A stretch of DNA of 48,425 nucleotides from Planctomycetota bacterium. Lineage in GTDB: Bacteria > Planctomycetota > Phycisphaerae > WQYP01. Below, one piece after another: positions 1-8,780 of the stretch. The stretch spans positions 1 through 48,425 of the forward strand of contig JAKBMM010000016.1 of the NCBI GenBank assembly GCA_021831565.1, written 5' to 3'. Position 1 is the first letter of the stretch; each line of letters starts with the position of its first letter. The translations under genes were made by a program, and so were the position numbers. The notes beneath the pieces were generated by a model. That model was not told the origin of the DNA. It searched no databases and saw only the letters and a program-made list of their open reading frames with translations.

Positions 1-1207
1 TCGACATGCCGGGAGGAAAAGCCCGGCGCAGAATGGCGCCGGTGGCGGCGTCGCGTAACACGAAGAGGGTTTGGTTAGCGGGAATCTTGCCGCCGGGAAA
101 CTGCCGGGTTGCATTCGCATATACCCAAAAGTCCATACCAGAGTAATTAAAGGTGATGACGCGATCCGTCACGGTAAAAGGCTCGCTGCGCAGCGCGCCG
201 CGGACTCCCCGCGGATGGGTGGCGTAGACGCCTGTCTTCGGTTGGTGGGCCAACGACCAGCCCGGCCCCGCCTTCCAGGGCCGCAGGCTATGACCCTGAA
301 AAGGAAATATCGGAATCGCGGGTCCGTTCACAATCGGCGCACGATCAACCCAGCTCCAGGCGCCGCCCGGGTTCAGGGTGATTTCATGGAACGCGCTGAC
401 AAAACGCACGGTGAAATGGGGATTGGAATAGGCCGGCGGCGCGCCGAATGACGCGCCGGTGAAAATGTTTAACAACGGCTTGCCATCGAAATGCTGCCAG
501 AGGCGGGCGTATTCAGGCTTGGCCAGGATTTCCCGCTCGATGCGTTGAATCTGCGCGTAAAATTGGGGCGTGGAAACGCTGCCGTTATCCAGCCCCAGCA
601 GCAGCGCGAATTTCGGACGGCGCTTTAGATGCGTATATTCCGCCAGCAGACGCATCGTGGCGCCGATAATTCCGTCGGCGACGCCATTGGTCCAATTGCC
701 CCCGAGATTGTTCGACCAGTCGATCAGAATGAAATCGAACCCGGCGTCGTGAATCCAACGGGCATGTTGACGGATTACCTTCGGATCCAAAGACGAATAA
801 TGACCCAACACCGGCCTGGCTTCCGCATTGCCCCACCCACCACCGCCAACCGCGGGAACGAACCAGGTTTCATAGCCGATGCCAAAGAGAGTTTTTTTCC
901 GCGCTCCTAGCGCGGCGCCGGACAACGGCGGCAAAGATGCCGGCGAGTCATCGGGTGGGGACGAATGGAGCTTTCGCGGGGTCAGCCCCGCCGCCCTGGC
1001 GTTGGCGCCGCGCGCCGACGCCGCGGCGATGCCGGCGGCGGCCAGGCCGGCGCGTTGCAGAAAGGTCCGCCGCGCCATGGCGCCCGGCACGGGTGGAGCG
1101 ACGGTCGCTGTATCACCAAGACGATTCTGCTCGTCATGAATTATCTCCGCGGATATTTCATCCGGCGAACCGGCCGGCTCATGGGGATTCTGAATATTTT
1201 CTGACAT
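1..1207 (-). CDS. Tat-exported glycoside-hydrolase-like protein (3' end off the window)
   Basis: The frame is open from ATG at 1207 to the left edge, giving about 402 residues without a stop. A second in-frame ATG at 1078 begins a twin-arginine signal, MARRTFLQRAGLAAAGIAAA, so residues 1-43 form an unusually long n-region if the upstream start is used. The upstream ATG follows AGGAGAATATGAC, which favours it. The mature part has a GYETWF / WGNAEARPVLGHYSS segment and then IHDAGFDFILIDWSNN. This pattern resembles TIM-barrel glycoside hydrolases of the GH71/GH99-like group, which suggests a role in polysaccharide breakdown outside the cytoplasm. The family call comes from recognition only. It lies 21 nt after the GH42-like gene and is probably the last gene of the lgt-led operon. 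Substrate is unknown. Confidence 0.7.
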   Translation of the reverse strand, partial: MSENIQNPHEPAGSPDEISAEIIHDEQNRLGDTATVAPPVPGAMARRTFLQRAGLAAAGIAAASARGANARAAGLTPRKLHSSPPDDSPASLPPLSGAALGARKKTLFGIGYETWFVPAVGGGGWGNAEARPVLGHYSSLDPKVIRQHARWIHDAGFDFILIDWSNNLGGNWTNGVADGIIGATMRLLAEYTHLKRRPKFALLLGLDNGSVSTPQFYAQIQRIEREILAKPEYARLWQHFDGKPLLNIFTGASFGAPPAYSNPHFTVRFVSAFHEITLNPGGAWSWVDRAPIVNGPAIPIFPFQGHSLRPWKAGPGWSLAHQPKTGVYATHPRGVRGALRSEPFTVTDRVITFNYSGMDFWVYANATRQFPGGKIPANQTLFVLRDAATGAILRRAFPPGMS

Positions 1208-1228
1208 GTCATATTCTCCTGAAAAAAT

Positions 1229-3469
1229 TTATTTTTCCCCGGCGGGAACAATGCGCAACAGTTTGGTCTCATACCGGCCAAGACGCAACCGGTAATGGCG
1301 GACGTTGGCGGCCAGTTTTTTCCCATTAAGAATATCGTAAATGGAGCTGCGCTGCGGCAAGGTAAGCAGTCGCGGACCCGCCACGCCATCGCTGCTGATC
1401 ATCAGCAGCCGGCCATCGGTCTGGAAGGCGTCATTGGTGTCAAGATATACCGGCACGCCCAAATGCGGGAACAGCGCGCGCCAGAAGGCGGCGGAAGGTC
1501 TGGGATCACCAATAAACAGTGACTGATACCCCTGGAATCGTTGCAGGGCCATGGAAACCTCAGGCGTGTTCCGATAGCGGGCCAGAGGCATGACGGAGGG
1601 ATCGGCAACCATCCAACTTGGCGCATCGGCTCCTTTCAGGCCGGCGATATTTTCCGCCGGCAGGTGAAGCGCATTGCCCGCCATGATCGCGCTGGCGGCC
1701 AGATTGCCGGCGGAGGCGCGGAGGCGCAAACGCATACCGATCAGACGGCTGGCCGCCGCCGTATTGACTTTGCCATTTCTGATGAAACCGCCGCCATAGA
1801 TCCAAATCAGGGTGCGGCCGTCGCGTTCCAACTTCCGGCGAATCACTTTACGGGTGGCGGCGTTCACCCGCCAGGCGTTGAGGAAGATAATGACTTTGGC
1901 GTGCGGAAAGTTGTTCTGCTTAATGTCGGAGAGCAGATAAAAGCCGACGCTGGCCCCACAGTGAAAAAACTGCGTCGGAACATTCACCAGAGCTGGCAAC
2001 AGCGGGAGCACGCGGTGCGGTTCAACTCGTGCGTAAGACGGTGATCGCTCGTCATAAATGACCGCCACATCCGGCTCGAACTGACCCTCTGGTGCATATT
2101 GGGAGTAGGCTGCCCGGAGCCGGCCGAGGTCCTTCCAAATACCGGCATTATTCAGCCAGCCGGTTCCCCGGGGGTCCATCCACATCATGGGATCCATCCA
2201 CCAAGTTCCGAGTCGATGGATCATCATCTGACCGAAGTTGCGGTCATGAACCACCACCGTCTGGGCGAGATTGGCACAGTAGGCGACCGCGTCCCGCGGT
2301 CCCAAAAAAGTGGTCGTGTCATCTTCTATCATCCACAGTTTTCCGTGCAGGGTGGCGCTGTCCACCGGACCCATAAAAGCGGGAGAGCCACCCGGCTGGC
2401 GGTCGGCGTAAGATACCGGCGAAGCGATGGCGTCAATATACGGAGAACTTAACAGGCGGCTTAAGGCACGGTCCGATGTATCGGATGTCGGAAGCTCAAA
2501 ATCGTAGCCATAAAATGTCACAACCAGCGAACGATCGGCGGTGACGCGTTTGACGAGAGCGGCCAGTTGCGCGATACGCTTGGCTGTGATATCACTCTGA
2601 TAAGTCAGGTAATCCACATAGCGACGTTCGTTTGGTCTGTAAAAGGGATAAGCCATAGCAGGTTCCGCCGGCGGTATGGCAACCGTTTGGAAGGTGACCG
2701 TGGGATCATGCCAGGCCGCCCGCAGGGCGGTATCGGTTTGGTAATGCCGCTTAAGCCAACGTATGAAGCCCAGGCGATTGGGCACCGAATAATCGAAACC
2801 GGGATGTTGCCAGTAATCAGGTGTAAACCACTCGTCGGTGTTGCCGTGGCACAGATGATAACCGATCACCCGGTCCGCGTAGTTTGATCGCTCTATGTGC
2901 CGTATGAACGCGGTCAATGCCCGCACCGTGGTGAGATACCATACACGCGAAGCGACCGAACACATCGGATAAGGACCGCTGGCATAAACGATTTCTTGCG
3001 ACGGATGAATCGGATACGAATCCACCGTTCGCCTGTGGGCGTACGTATATTGCATCGGCGATGGATGTTTGGCCGGGTCAACTCCGCACCAAACCCGGGG
3101 AAGAAGCCAGGCCTTCGGATCGTTTTTCAAAATGAAAGCGCACTGGCGGTCTAACAACCGGTATCCCCCCTGCGGGTGGCGCGGGTCCGGCAAAGGTCCA
3201 ACCGGGAACGTGATGATATGGATTCCCCGGGCGGCGGCGAGGCGGATTTCAGCGGCGGATTGGGGGAGTGTGTTGTTGTGCGGTGAAAACGAAAACTGCA
3301 CGAAAATAGCCAATGGAAGCGTTCGCTTACCGTTAATAAAGAGTTGGGGACGCCCGTGAACCATTCGCACCCGCGCATCGGCCAAATCACCGCGGGTCGC
3401 TCTGACCGTCACCCCCAAACCCAACAAAAGACCCAAACCCAGAATCAAGTTGCGAATCGGGTACGACAT
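1229..3469 (-). CDS. Exported beta-galactosidase-like glycoside hydrolase (GH42/GH5-like clan A)
   Basis: This encodes 746 aa starting at ATG 3469, preceded by AGGAGATTCCCC, an excellent ribosome-binding site. An in-frame ATG 21 nt upstream has no comparable site. A signal peptide (SYPIRNLILGLGLLLGLG) is followed by a segment typical of planctomycete beta-galactosidases. The segment GYHLCHGNTDEWF (Glu near residue 211) fits the clan A acid/base position after strand 4. WMIEDDTTTF (Glu near 383) fits the nucleophile region. A C-terminal glutamine-amidotransferase-like/trimerisation domain, as in GH42, is plausible (residues ~450-650). The predicted activity is hydrolysis of beta-linked sugars outside the cytoplasm. 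It sits between the rhomboid gene (42 nt upstream) and another glycosidase-like gene (21 nt downstream). The family assignment is by motif reading and the substrate cannot be stated. Confidence 0.7.
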   Translation of the reverse strand: MSYPIRNLILGLGLLLGLGVTVRATRGDLADARVRMVHGRPQLFINGKRTLPLAIFVQFSFSPHNNTLPQSAAEIRLAAARGIHIITFPVGPLPDPRHPQGGYRLLDRQCAFILKNDPKAWLLPRVWCGVDPAKHPSPMQYTYAHRRTVDSYPIHPSQEIVYASGPYPMCSVASRVWYLTTVRALTAFIRHIERSNYADRVIGYHLCHGNTDEWFTPDYWQHPGFDYSVPNRLGFIRWLKRHYQTDTALRAAWHDPTVTFQTVAIPPAEPAMAYPFYRPNERRYVDYLTYQSDITAKRIAQLAALVKRVTADRSLVVTFYGYDFELPTSDTSDRALSRLLSSPYIDAIASPVSYADRQPGGSPAFMGPVDSATLHGKLWMIEDDTTTFLGPRDAVAYCANLAQTVVVHDRNFGQMMIHRLGTWWMDPMMWMDPRGTGWLNNAGIWKDLGRLRAAYSQYAPEGQFEPDVAVIYDERSPSYARVEPHRVLPLLPALVNVPTQFFHCGASVGFYLLSDIKQNNFPHAKVIIFLNAWRVNAATRKVIRRKLERDGRTLIWIYGGGFIRNGKVNTAAASRLIGMRLRLRASAGNLAASAIMAGNALHLPAENIAGLKGADAPSWMVADPSVMPLARYRNTPEVSMALQRFQGYQSLFIGDPRPSAAFWRALFPHLGVPVYLDTNDAFQTDGRLLMISSDGVAGPRLLTLPQRSSIYDILNGKKLAANVRHYRLRLGRYETKLLRIVPAGEK

Positions 3470-3511
3470 GGGGAATCTCCTAAGACTCATGCACTGCGTT
3501 CCCCCGCTTCG

Positions 3512-4714
3512 TTACGCCGTATCAGAGTCGGATGCGCCGGGCGACGATCCCGTCGCCTGAAGATGTTCCAACTCCTGCTGCGCCAAATCTCGCTGCCGGG
3601 GATCGTGCAGGCGCGTGAGCACTTTTTGCAGCAGCTCAATCGCCCGTTGCGGCCGGCTGTGGTAGCGAGCGTAGATCAGCGCCAGAATGAGATGAACCTG
3701 ATCGGCATCCGAGCCGGTGGGATACCGCGCCAGGTAATCTTCATAGCCGTCGGCCGCCTCACGATAAAGACCGTCGGCCATAAACTGATTGCTGATATCC
3801 AGTTGCGCCTCGGCGGGCAGCACGAATCGCGGGTCGATTTGCCGCAGTTCCAGGTATCGCCTGGAGGCTTCGGAGAGTTGATGCCCGCGGCGCAATTGTA
3901 AAACCGCGTCGCGCAACTGGATCACGCGCGGGTCGGGCGGCGGCATGACTTTTACCACCTGCGGCTGAGCGGCCGCGGTCACGGAGGCGGCGCTGGGAGG
4001 CGGCGCGCTGGAAAAAGGATTGTATCCCCGGGCAATCAGTCTCTTATAGGTCCGCCGCCGCCGCCAGCGGTTAAGCAAGGCCAAAATATCGTAATGATCC
4101 CGCTCGACCAGACCGGCTGTCAGCAGGATCACACCCACAATAAGTCCGGTGGCGTAGCCGGTCAGGTGGGCGTAATGAGCCACGTCGCTGGGATGCAACG
4201 TGCCCAGGACGTCGAAGAACACTATCTGGAAAGCCACAAAAAAAATGCTTGGAATATCGAAAATAAAAAAAAACCATACGCGAATGTTGACCAGCGGCGC
4301 CAGCACGAGAAACAGTCCCACGACGGCGGCGATGGAGCCGGAAGCGCCCAGGGTGGGAGCCGACGAAGTCAGCGCTTGACCGCAGCCAGCCAGGATGCCG
4401 CCGGCAAGGTAAAACAGCAGGTATGGCAGGTGGCCGAGTTTTTCGTTCATCATATTGCCGAACACCCATAAGAACAGCATGTTCCCGCCAATGTGCAGCA
4501 GGTCGGCGTGCAGAAACTGATAGGTGATGAACTGATAAATCCGCAAATTCAGCGGCTGAAGCATAAAACGATTCCAGCCGGGCGATAGTGCCGTGGGTTG
4601 AAGCGAGAAGGGATTTCGATTGCTGATAAAATAGATAAGAAAACAGGTGGCGATGATGGCCCAGTTCATCCAGGGAGTGCGTCGCTGCGGGACATCGGTT
4701 CCAAGGGGAATCAT
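3512..4714 (-). CDS. Rhomboid-family intramembrane serine protease with C-terminal repeat region
   Basis: 400 aa from ATG 4714, which follows GAGGCGCCA. The 10-codon-longer start at 4744 lacks a ribosome-binding site, and MIPLGTDVP is the usual rhomboid N terminus. There are six or seven membrane segments in residues 1-215. The conserved loop HADLLHIGGNMLFLWVFG comes near 69-86, the catalytic serine lies in GASGS (Ser125), and the partner His is in AHLTGYATG (His183). Both catalytic residues are present, so the protease is expected to be active, cleaving substrates within the membrane. Residues ~280-390 are soluble and helical with TPR-like spacing (LRRGHQLSEASRRYLELRQ; YLARYPTGSDADQVHLILAL), probably for partner binding. 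It lies 54 nt downstream of lgt. Confidence 0.88.
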   Translation of the reverse strand: MIPLGTDVPQRRTPWMNWAIIATCFLIYFISNRNPFSLQPTALSPGWNRFMLQPLNLRIYQFITYQFLHADLLHIGGNMLFLWVFGNMMNEKLGHLPYLLFYLAGGILAGCGQALTSSAPTLGASGSIAAVVGLFLVLAPLVNIRVWFFFIFDIPSIFFVAFQIVFFDVLGTLHPSDVAHYAHLTGYATGLIVGVILLTAGLVERDHYDILALLNRWRRRRTYKRLIARGYNPFSSAPPPSAASVTAAAQPQVVKVMPPPDPRVIQLRDAVLQLRRGHQLSEASRRYLELRQIDPRFVLPAEAQLDISNQFMADGLYREAADGYEDYLARYPTGSDADQVHLILALIYARYHSRPQRAIELLQKVLTRLHDPRQRDLAQQELEHLQATGSSPGASDSDTA

Positions 4715-4768
4715 TGGCGCCTCAAAATAAACAACCCCGACCACTCTCGGGAGTAAAAAACAACCTTC

Positions 4769-5854
4769 TTATTTGGAAATATTCCTGCTTGGCGTCCCGG
4801 ATCCGACAGGATCCGGTGGCGAGGCCCGAGCGCCGGGCCGCGAAAGTTCCGCTGTCGCCGGCTGCACTTTACGACGAATCACCCATATCCAGAAAATCAG
4901 GCCGACCATAAGCAACGGAACGCTGTAGATAACTCCCAGGCTGATCCAGTGGCCGAAGATGAGCTTGGGTTGATCGCCATCGCGGAACTGCTCGCCGATG
5001 ATGCGCATGATGGGGTAAAGCGTGGCGAAGGCCCCGGCGGCGACCCCTTCCTTCCACCACCGCCGGCCGATGAAATAACAGAGTAGAAACAGCAGCAGCC
5101 CCTCCAGCAAGGCCTCGATAAGCTGGGAGGGAATGCGGGGCGGAAGAATTTCGCGAAGCCGGGCGATTACAAACGGATGTCCTTCGCGCGCCAGATTCAC
5201 AATGGTCAGGCGCGGGTTTACCGCCATGGCATGCGCCAGGCTCGGATGGCGTACAACGATTTGTTCTTCCAGATGATGCACCGCACCAGGGCTGACCCTT
5301 CGGTACTCTTTGAGCTGGGGTGGAAAAATAAGTTCCGTGGGAAACTGCACCGCCAGCGGGCTATGCCACACATGCCCGTAGAGTTCGCCGTTGATAAAAT
5401 TGGCGATGCGGCCGAAAAAAATACCGATGGGCGCCACCATGGCCGCACAATCCAGCAAGTTTAAAAAACGGTAACCGTTGCGGCGCGCGAAAATCCACAC
5501 CGCGACCAGCACTCCCACGATTCCACCGTGCGCCGCCATGCCGCCGTCTTGAACTTTCAGCAACCCCCAATAGGGAAAAGGCGGCGAAAAATTGGTGAAC
5601 ATGTGGGGGCGATAGAGTATGGCCTCGCCGAGCCGGCCGCCGACAAGCACGCCAAAAATGGCCACAAACAACACAAAATCGGGAAGTTTCTCGCGTGGAA
5701 GCCGCATCCGGCCGGTTTTGATGAATCGCTTCATGAGCAGATAGGCGATGATGAAGCCCATTAAGTACGCCGTTCCATACCAGCGAATGCCGAAATTGGA
5801 ATGCCCCCATTGCCAGATGAACGGGTTGAGCGTTTGAATGTAATAGGCCAGCAT
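4769..5854 (-). CDS. lgt: Prolipoprotein diacylglyceryl transferase
   Basis: 361 aa, an inner-membrane enzyme that moves diacylglycerol from phosphatidylglycerol to the lipobox cysteine of prolipoproteins, the first step of lipoprotein maturation. The signature GRIANFINGELYG (residues ~149-161), the HGGIVG motif (~109-114) and the arginine in GEQFRDGD all match Lgt, and there are about seven membrane segments. It is longer than the E. coli enzyme (291 aa). The extra length is a loop of about 65 residues after the GELYG motif and a soluble Pro/Gly-rich tail of ~30 residues. The usual HPSQLYE motif appears as IPSQLIEAL. ATG 5854 follows GAGGAG at a rather long spacing. It is divergent from dapL and heads the minus-strand group running to the left edge. 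Confidence 0.93.
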   Translation of the reverse strand: MLAYYIQTLNPFIWQWGHSNFGIRWYGTAYLMGFIIAYLLMKRFIKTGRMRLPREKLPDFVLFVAIFGVLVGGRLGEAILYRPHMFTNFSPPFPYWGLLKVQDGGMAAHGGIVGVLVAVWIFARRNGYRFLNLLDCAAMVAPIGIFFGRIANFINGELYGHVWHSPLAVQFPTELIFPPQLKEYRRVSPGAVHHLEEQIVVRHPSLAHAMAVNPRLTIVNLAREGHPFVIARLREILPPRIPSQLIEALLEGLLLFLLCYFIGRRWWKEGVAAGAFATLYPIMRIIGEQFRDGDQPKLIFGHWISLGVIYSVPLLMVGLIFWIWVIRRKVQPATAELSRPGARASPPDPVGSGTPSRNISK

Positions 5855-6075
5855 CAGGTTGGGTTACTCCTCTAATTCGGACCATAATCCCGGCATCTCT
5901 CGGGATACCCCGCCGCGGCGGAGGCAAAGTATAGGCCCGTTCTTTGATTACTTTACCCCATTTGAAAACTTTCTTACACTGCCACCTTGTTTGCCAGCTC
6001 TTGCCGGGCGCCAAACAATTGCGCAAAACGATCCAGAGCAACCGTGTTCTACGCCAAACGTGTGAAGGAACGTCG

Positions 6076-7242
6076 ATGAACTTTAACGAATCTCGGCGAT
6101 TGCAGACGCTGGAGCCTTATCTGTTTGTCCAGATCGACAGGAGAAAGCGGGAACTTCTCGCCGCCGGCAAGGATGTGATCAATCTCGGCGTGGGGGATCC
6201 GGACCGACCGACGCATCGTTTCATCATCGATGAAATGGCCAAGGCTATTTACGAACCGAAGAATCATCGTTATCCCTTTGACGAAGGCGTACCGGCCTTT
6301 CGCCAGGCGGCCGGGGCGTTCATGCAGCGCCGGTTTGGCGTAAAGGTGGACCCGGACCGGCAACTGATTACAACCATCGGGTCTAAAGACGGCATCGCCC
6401 ATTTGCCGCTGGCCGTAGTCAATCCCGGCGATCTGGTGCTGGTTCCTCAGCCGGGCTATCCGGTATACGTTGGCGGGGCGACATTCGCCGACGGCCGGGT
6501 ATATATCATGCCGTTGCTGGAAAAAAACGGCTTTTTACCCGATTTCGACGCCATCCCGCAAGACATCCGCCGGCAGGTGCGACTGCTCTGGCTGAATTAC
6601 CCAAACAATCCGACTGCGGCCACAGCTCCACTATCTTTTTACGAAAAAGCGGTGGCGCTGGCTCACCAATACGGCTGGATCATCGCCAGCGACCTGGCCT
6701 ACGGCGAGGTGTATTTTGAGGAAGCGCCCCATAGTATTTTGGAGGTTCCCGGGGCAATGGACGTGGCCATCGAATTTCACTCGTTGTCCAAGAGTTTCAA
6801 TATGACGGGGTGGAGAATCGGCTGGGCGACGGGCCATCCGCCGGTGGTGGCGGCGCTGGCGCGGGTGAAGGGAAATGTCGACAGCGGCCAGTTCAACGCC
6901 ATCCAGGCGGCCGGAACGGTCGCGCTGGAACAGTACGATCACCCGGAGGTAAAACAGCAGATGCGGATATACCGCGACCGCCGCGATATTCTACATGCGG
7001 GGCTGACCGCACGGGGATGGACCTTTCGCAAGCCCACCGCGGGCTTTTTTTGCTGGGTTCCTACGCCGAAAGGTATACCTTCCATGGATCTATGCGCGCG
7101 GCTGCTGGAAGAAGCGCACGTGGTGACGGTTCCGGGCGCCGGCTTCGGTCCCGCCGGCGAAGGTTACCTGCGCATGGCCTTGACCGTGGATGAACAGCGC
7201 ATCCGCGAGGCGGTGGAGCGCATTGGCCGAATCAGACTATGA
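6076..7242 (+). CDS. dapL: LL-diaminopimelate aminotransferase (DapL-type, PLP-dependent)
   Basis: 388 aa from ATG 6076 (GAAGGAACGTCG upstream). The frame is open 132 nt further up, but without family-like sequence. It is a fold-type I aminotransferase. VINLGVGDPDRPTH and HRYPFDEGVPAFRQA form the substrate end, GSKDGIAHLPLA the phosphate-binding region, and LNYPNNPTAA and ASDLAYGEVYF the cofactor face. The PLP lysine sits in SLSKSFNMTGWRIGW. DapL converts tetrahydrodipicolinate directly to LL-diaminopimelate, bypassing the succinylase route for lysine and peptidoglycan. The asd gene at 40545-41561 supplies the upstream aspartate semialdehyde. Related aminotransferases (alanine or aspartate) look similar, so the exact substrate is inferred. 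Its stop overlaps the next reading frame (ATGA at 7239). Confidence 0.85.
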   Translation: MNFNESRRLQTLEPYLFVQIDRRKRELLAAGKDVINLGVGDPDRPTHRFIIDEMAKAIYEPKNHRYPFDEGVPAFRQAAGAFMQRRFGVKVDPDRQLITTIGSKDGIAHLPLAVVNPGDLVLVPQPGYPVYVGGATFADGRVYIMPLLEKNGFLPDFDAIPQDIRRQVRLLWLNYPNNPTAATAPLSFYEKAVALAHQYGWIIASDLAYGEVYFEEAPHSILEVPGAMDVAIEFHSLSKSFNMTGWRIGWATGHPPVVAALARVKGNVDSGQFNAIQAAGTVALEQYDHPEVKQQMRIYRDRRDILHAGLTARGWTFRKPTAGFFCWVPTPKGIPSMDLCARLLEEAHVVTVPGAGFGPAGEGYLRMALTVDEQRIREAVERIGRIRL

Positions 7243-7271
7243 TCTTCTTTCAACCCTCGGAGGTTCTCCGC

Positions 7272-8636
7272 GTGCCGGAGCAATCCATAAAAAACCAGAA
7301 CCGGCTTATGGTGATCGGTGTGCTGATCGCGGCGGTGATCCTTACACTCGCCGTCGCCTTTCAGGCCCGGCAACGCATGATAAAAAAGGAGCAAACCCAC
7401 AGCACCGCCCAGGTCAATGATTTCGACCGCTGGATGGTGGTAGTACCGGAATTTCTTCACCAGCGAATCAATTATACCAGCGACAGTTTTCCAACACCGC
7501 CGATCACGCTCCTGCTGTTTGCCCCATTGACGTTTCTTTCGCCGGCCAACGCCCAGTTTGTCTGGGTTTGCTGCAAACTGCCTTTTTGCCTGGTCATTTT
7601 CGGAGCCCTCTGGAAGCTGGTGGATCGTGCCGGGGTGCGGCTCGGGACGGTCTCTCTGCTGCTGGTCCTGGCGGTCTGGCTCTGGCCCGTGCTCGGCGAC
7701 ATGCAGGAGGGACAGACCAACCTGGCGATGCTTCTGCCGCTGGCGACGGGATTATCCCTGGCCCAACTGGAGGGAGTAACGTGGCAATGGCTGGCGGGAA
7801 TTCTTATAGCTCTTGCTATATGTATAAAAGTAACACCGTTGATTTTTCTGATCTATTTTCTCTGGAAACGCCGCGGGCATATTTCCGCCGCCATTTTCGC
7901 CGGCCTGGGACTGTGGCTTTTCCTTGTGCCGGCCCTGGCCTTCGGCTGGCGCCAGAACATGCTCTGGCTGACGCAGTGGACGCACATCATGATTTTGCCC
8001 TATCTGACACAGGGCCGCGTGGAGTATTTTGTCGGTCAATCGGTTCCAAGTTTCCTTTCCCGTCTTCTGCGGCACGTACCGGCGTTTCATTACCATGCAT
8101 CGGGATCACGGCGCTGGCATTACATGTACGTCAATATTTTCAATCTTCCCGCGGCGGTCAGCGACTGGATTATTCGTGGATTCCTGGCGGCCATTGGCGT
8201 CCTGGGACTCTGGTGGTCGAGGAACAAGCTGCCGAGCCTGAAAACACGGCGGTATGTGCTGGAAATCGGCGCCGTGGCCGTATTTGAGTTATGGGCTTCC
8301 CCGCGCACCTGGGTACCGCATTATGTAACGCTCGCGATGACCCTATTTGCGACGGCGATGATTTTGTGCGATTCCGCCGCACCGGAAAAACTTCGCCGAC
8401 GGGCGTTTGGGGCGCTGACGCTGGCGGCGCTGCTGATGTTCCTGACCAGCGACGTAGGCAAAATTTTCGGCCATAACGGCCATCGCTGGCTGCTGACCAT
8501 CGGAGTGTCGCTCTGGGCAACGGTGCTTCTAGTCTGGACCATCTTCACAGCCGGTATGGCGCTGGAACCGGCTGGAGAGGACGGCCATCCTGGACCGCAA
8601 AACCTTTCCACCGGCCAGGACGCACGGGCGGCATAA
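7272..8636 (+). CDS. GT87-like (DUF2029) polytopic membrane glycosyltransferase
   Basis: 454 aa from GTG 7272, which follows GGAGG at 7259-7263 with 8-nt spacing. An in-frame ATG at 7239 would overlap the dapL stop but has no separate ribosome-binding site. There are about ten hydrophobic segments. The first periplasmic loop contains VVPEFLHQRINYTSDSFPTP, followed by ITLLLFAPLTFL, an arrangement typical of polyprenyl-phosphate-dependent mannosyltransferases (GT-C fold, DUF2029). Such enzymes add sugars to lipid-linked or surface glycans on the outer face of the inner membrane. The acceptor is unknown. The gene is coupled to dapL by position, but this does not indicate a shared pathway. Confidence 0.75.
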   Translation: MPEQSIKNQNRLMVIGVLIAAVILTLAVAFQARQRMIKKEQTHSTAQVNDFDRWMVVVPEFLHQRINYTSDSFPTPPITLLLFAPLTFLSPANAQFVWVCCKLPFCLVIFGALWKLVDRAGVRLGTVSLLLVLAVWLWPVLGDMQEGQTNLAMLLPLATGLSLAQLEGVTWQWLAGILIALAICIKVTPLIFLIYFLWKRRGHISAAIFAGLGLWLFLVPALAFGWRQNMLWLTQWTHIMILPYLTQGRVEYFVGQSVPSFLSRLLRHVPAFHYHASGSRRWHYMYVNIFNLPAAVSDWIIRGFLAAIGVLGLWWSRNKLPSLKTRRYVLEIGAVAVFELWASPRTWVPHYVTLAMTLFATAMILCDSAAPEKLRRRAFGALTLAALLMFLTSDVGKIFGHNGHRWLLTIGVSLWATVLLVWTIFTAGMALEPAGEDGHPGPQNLSTGQDARAA

Positions 8637-8780
8637 GGCGCTTGCGTGCAACCGGAAGAAGAAGAACAGTCCCTTCGACCAGAGAAGGCCCCCCGCGCCT
8701 TGCCTAATCGTTGATTTGCCACGCCGGCCCGTGCGAATACAATGTCCGCTTCGGTTGGTACAGGCGCACAGAGGTTCACT

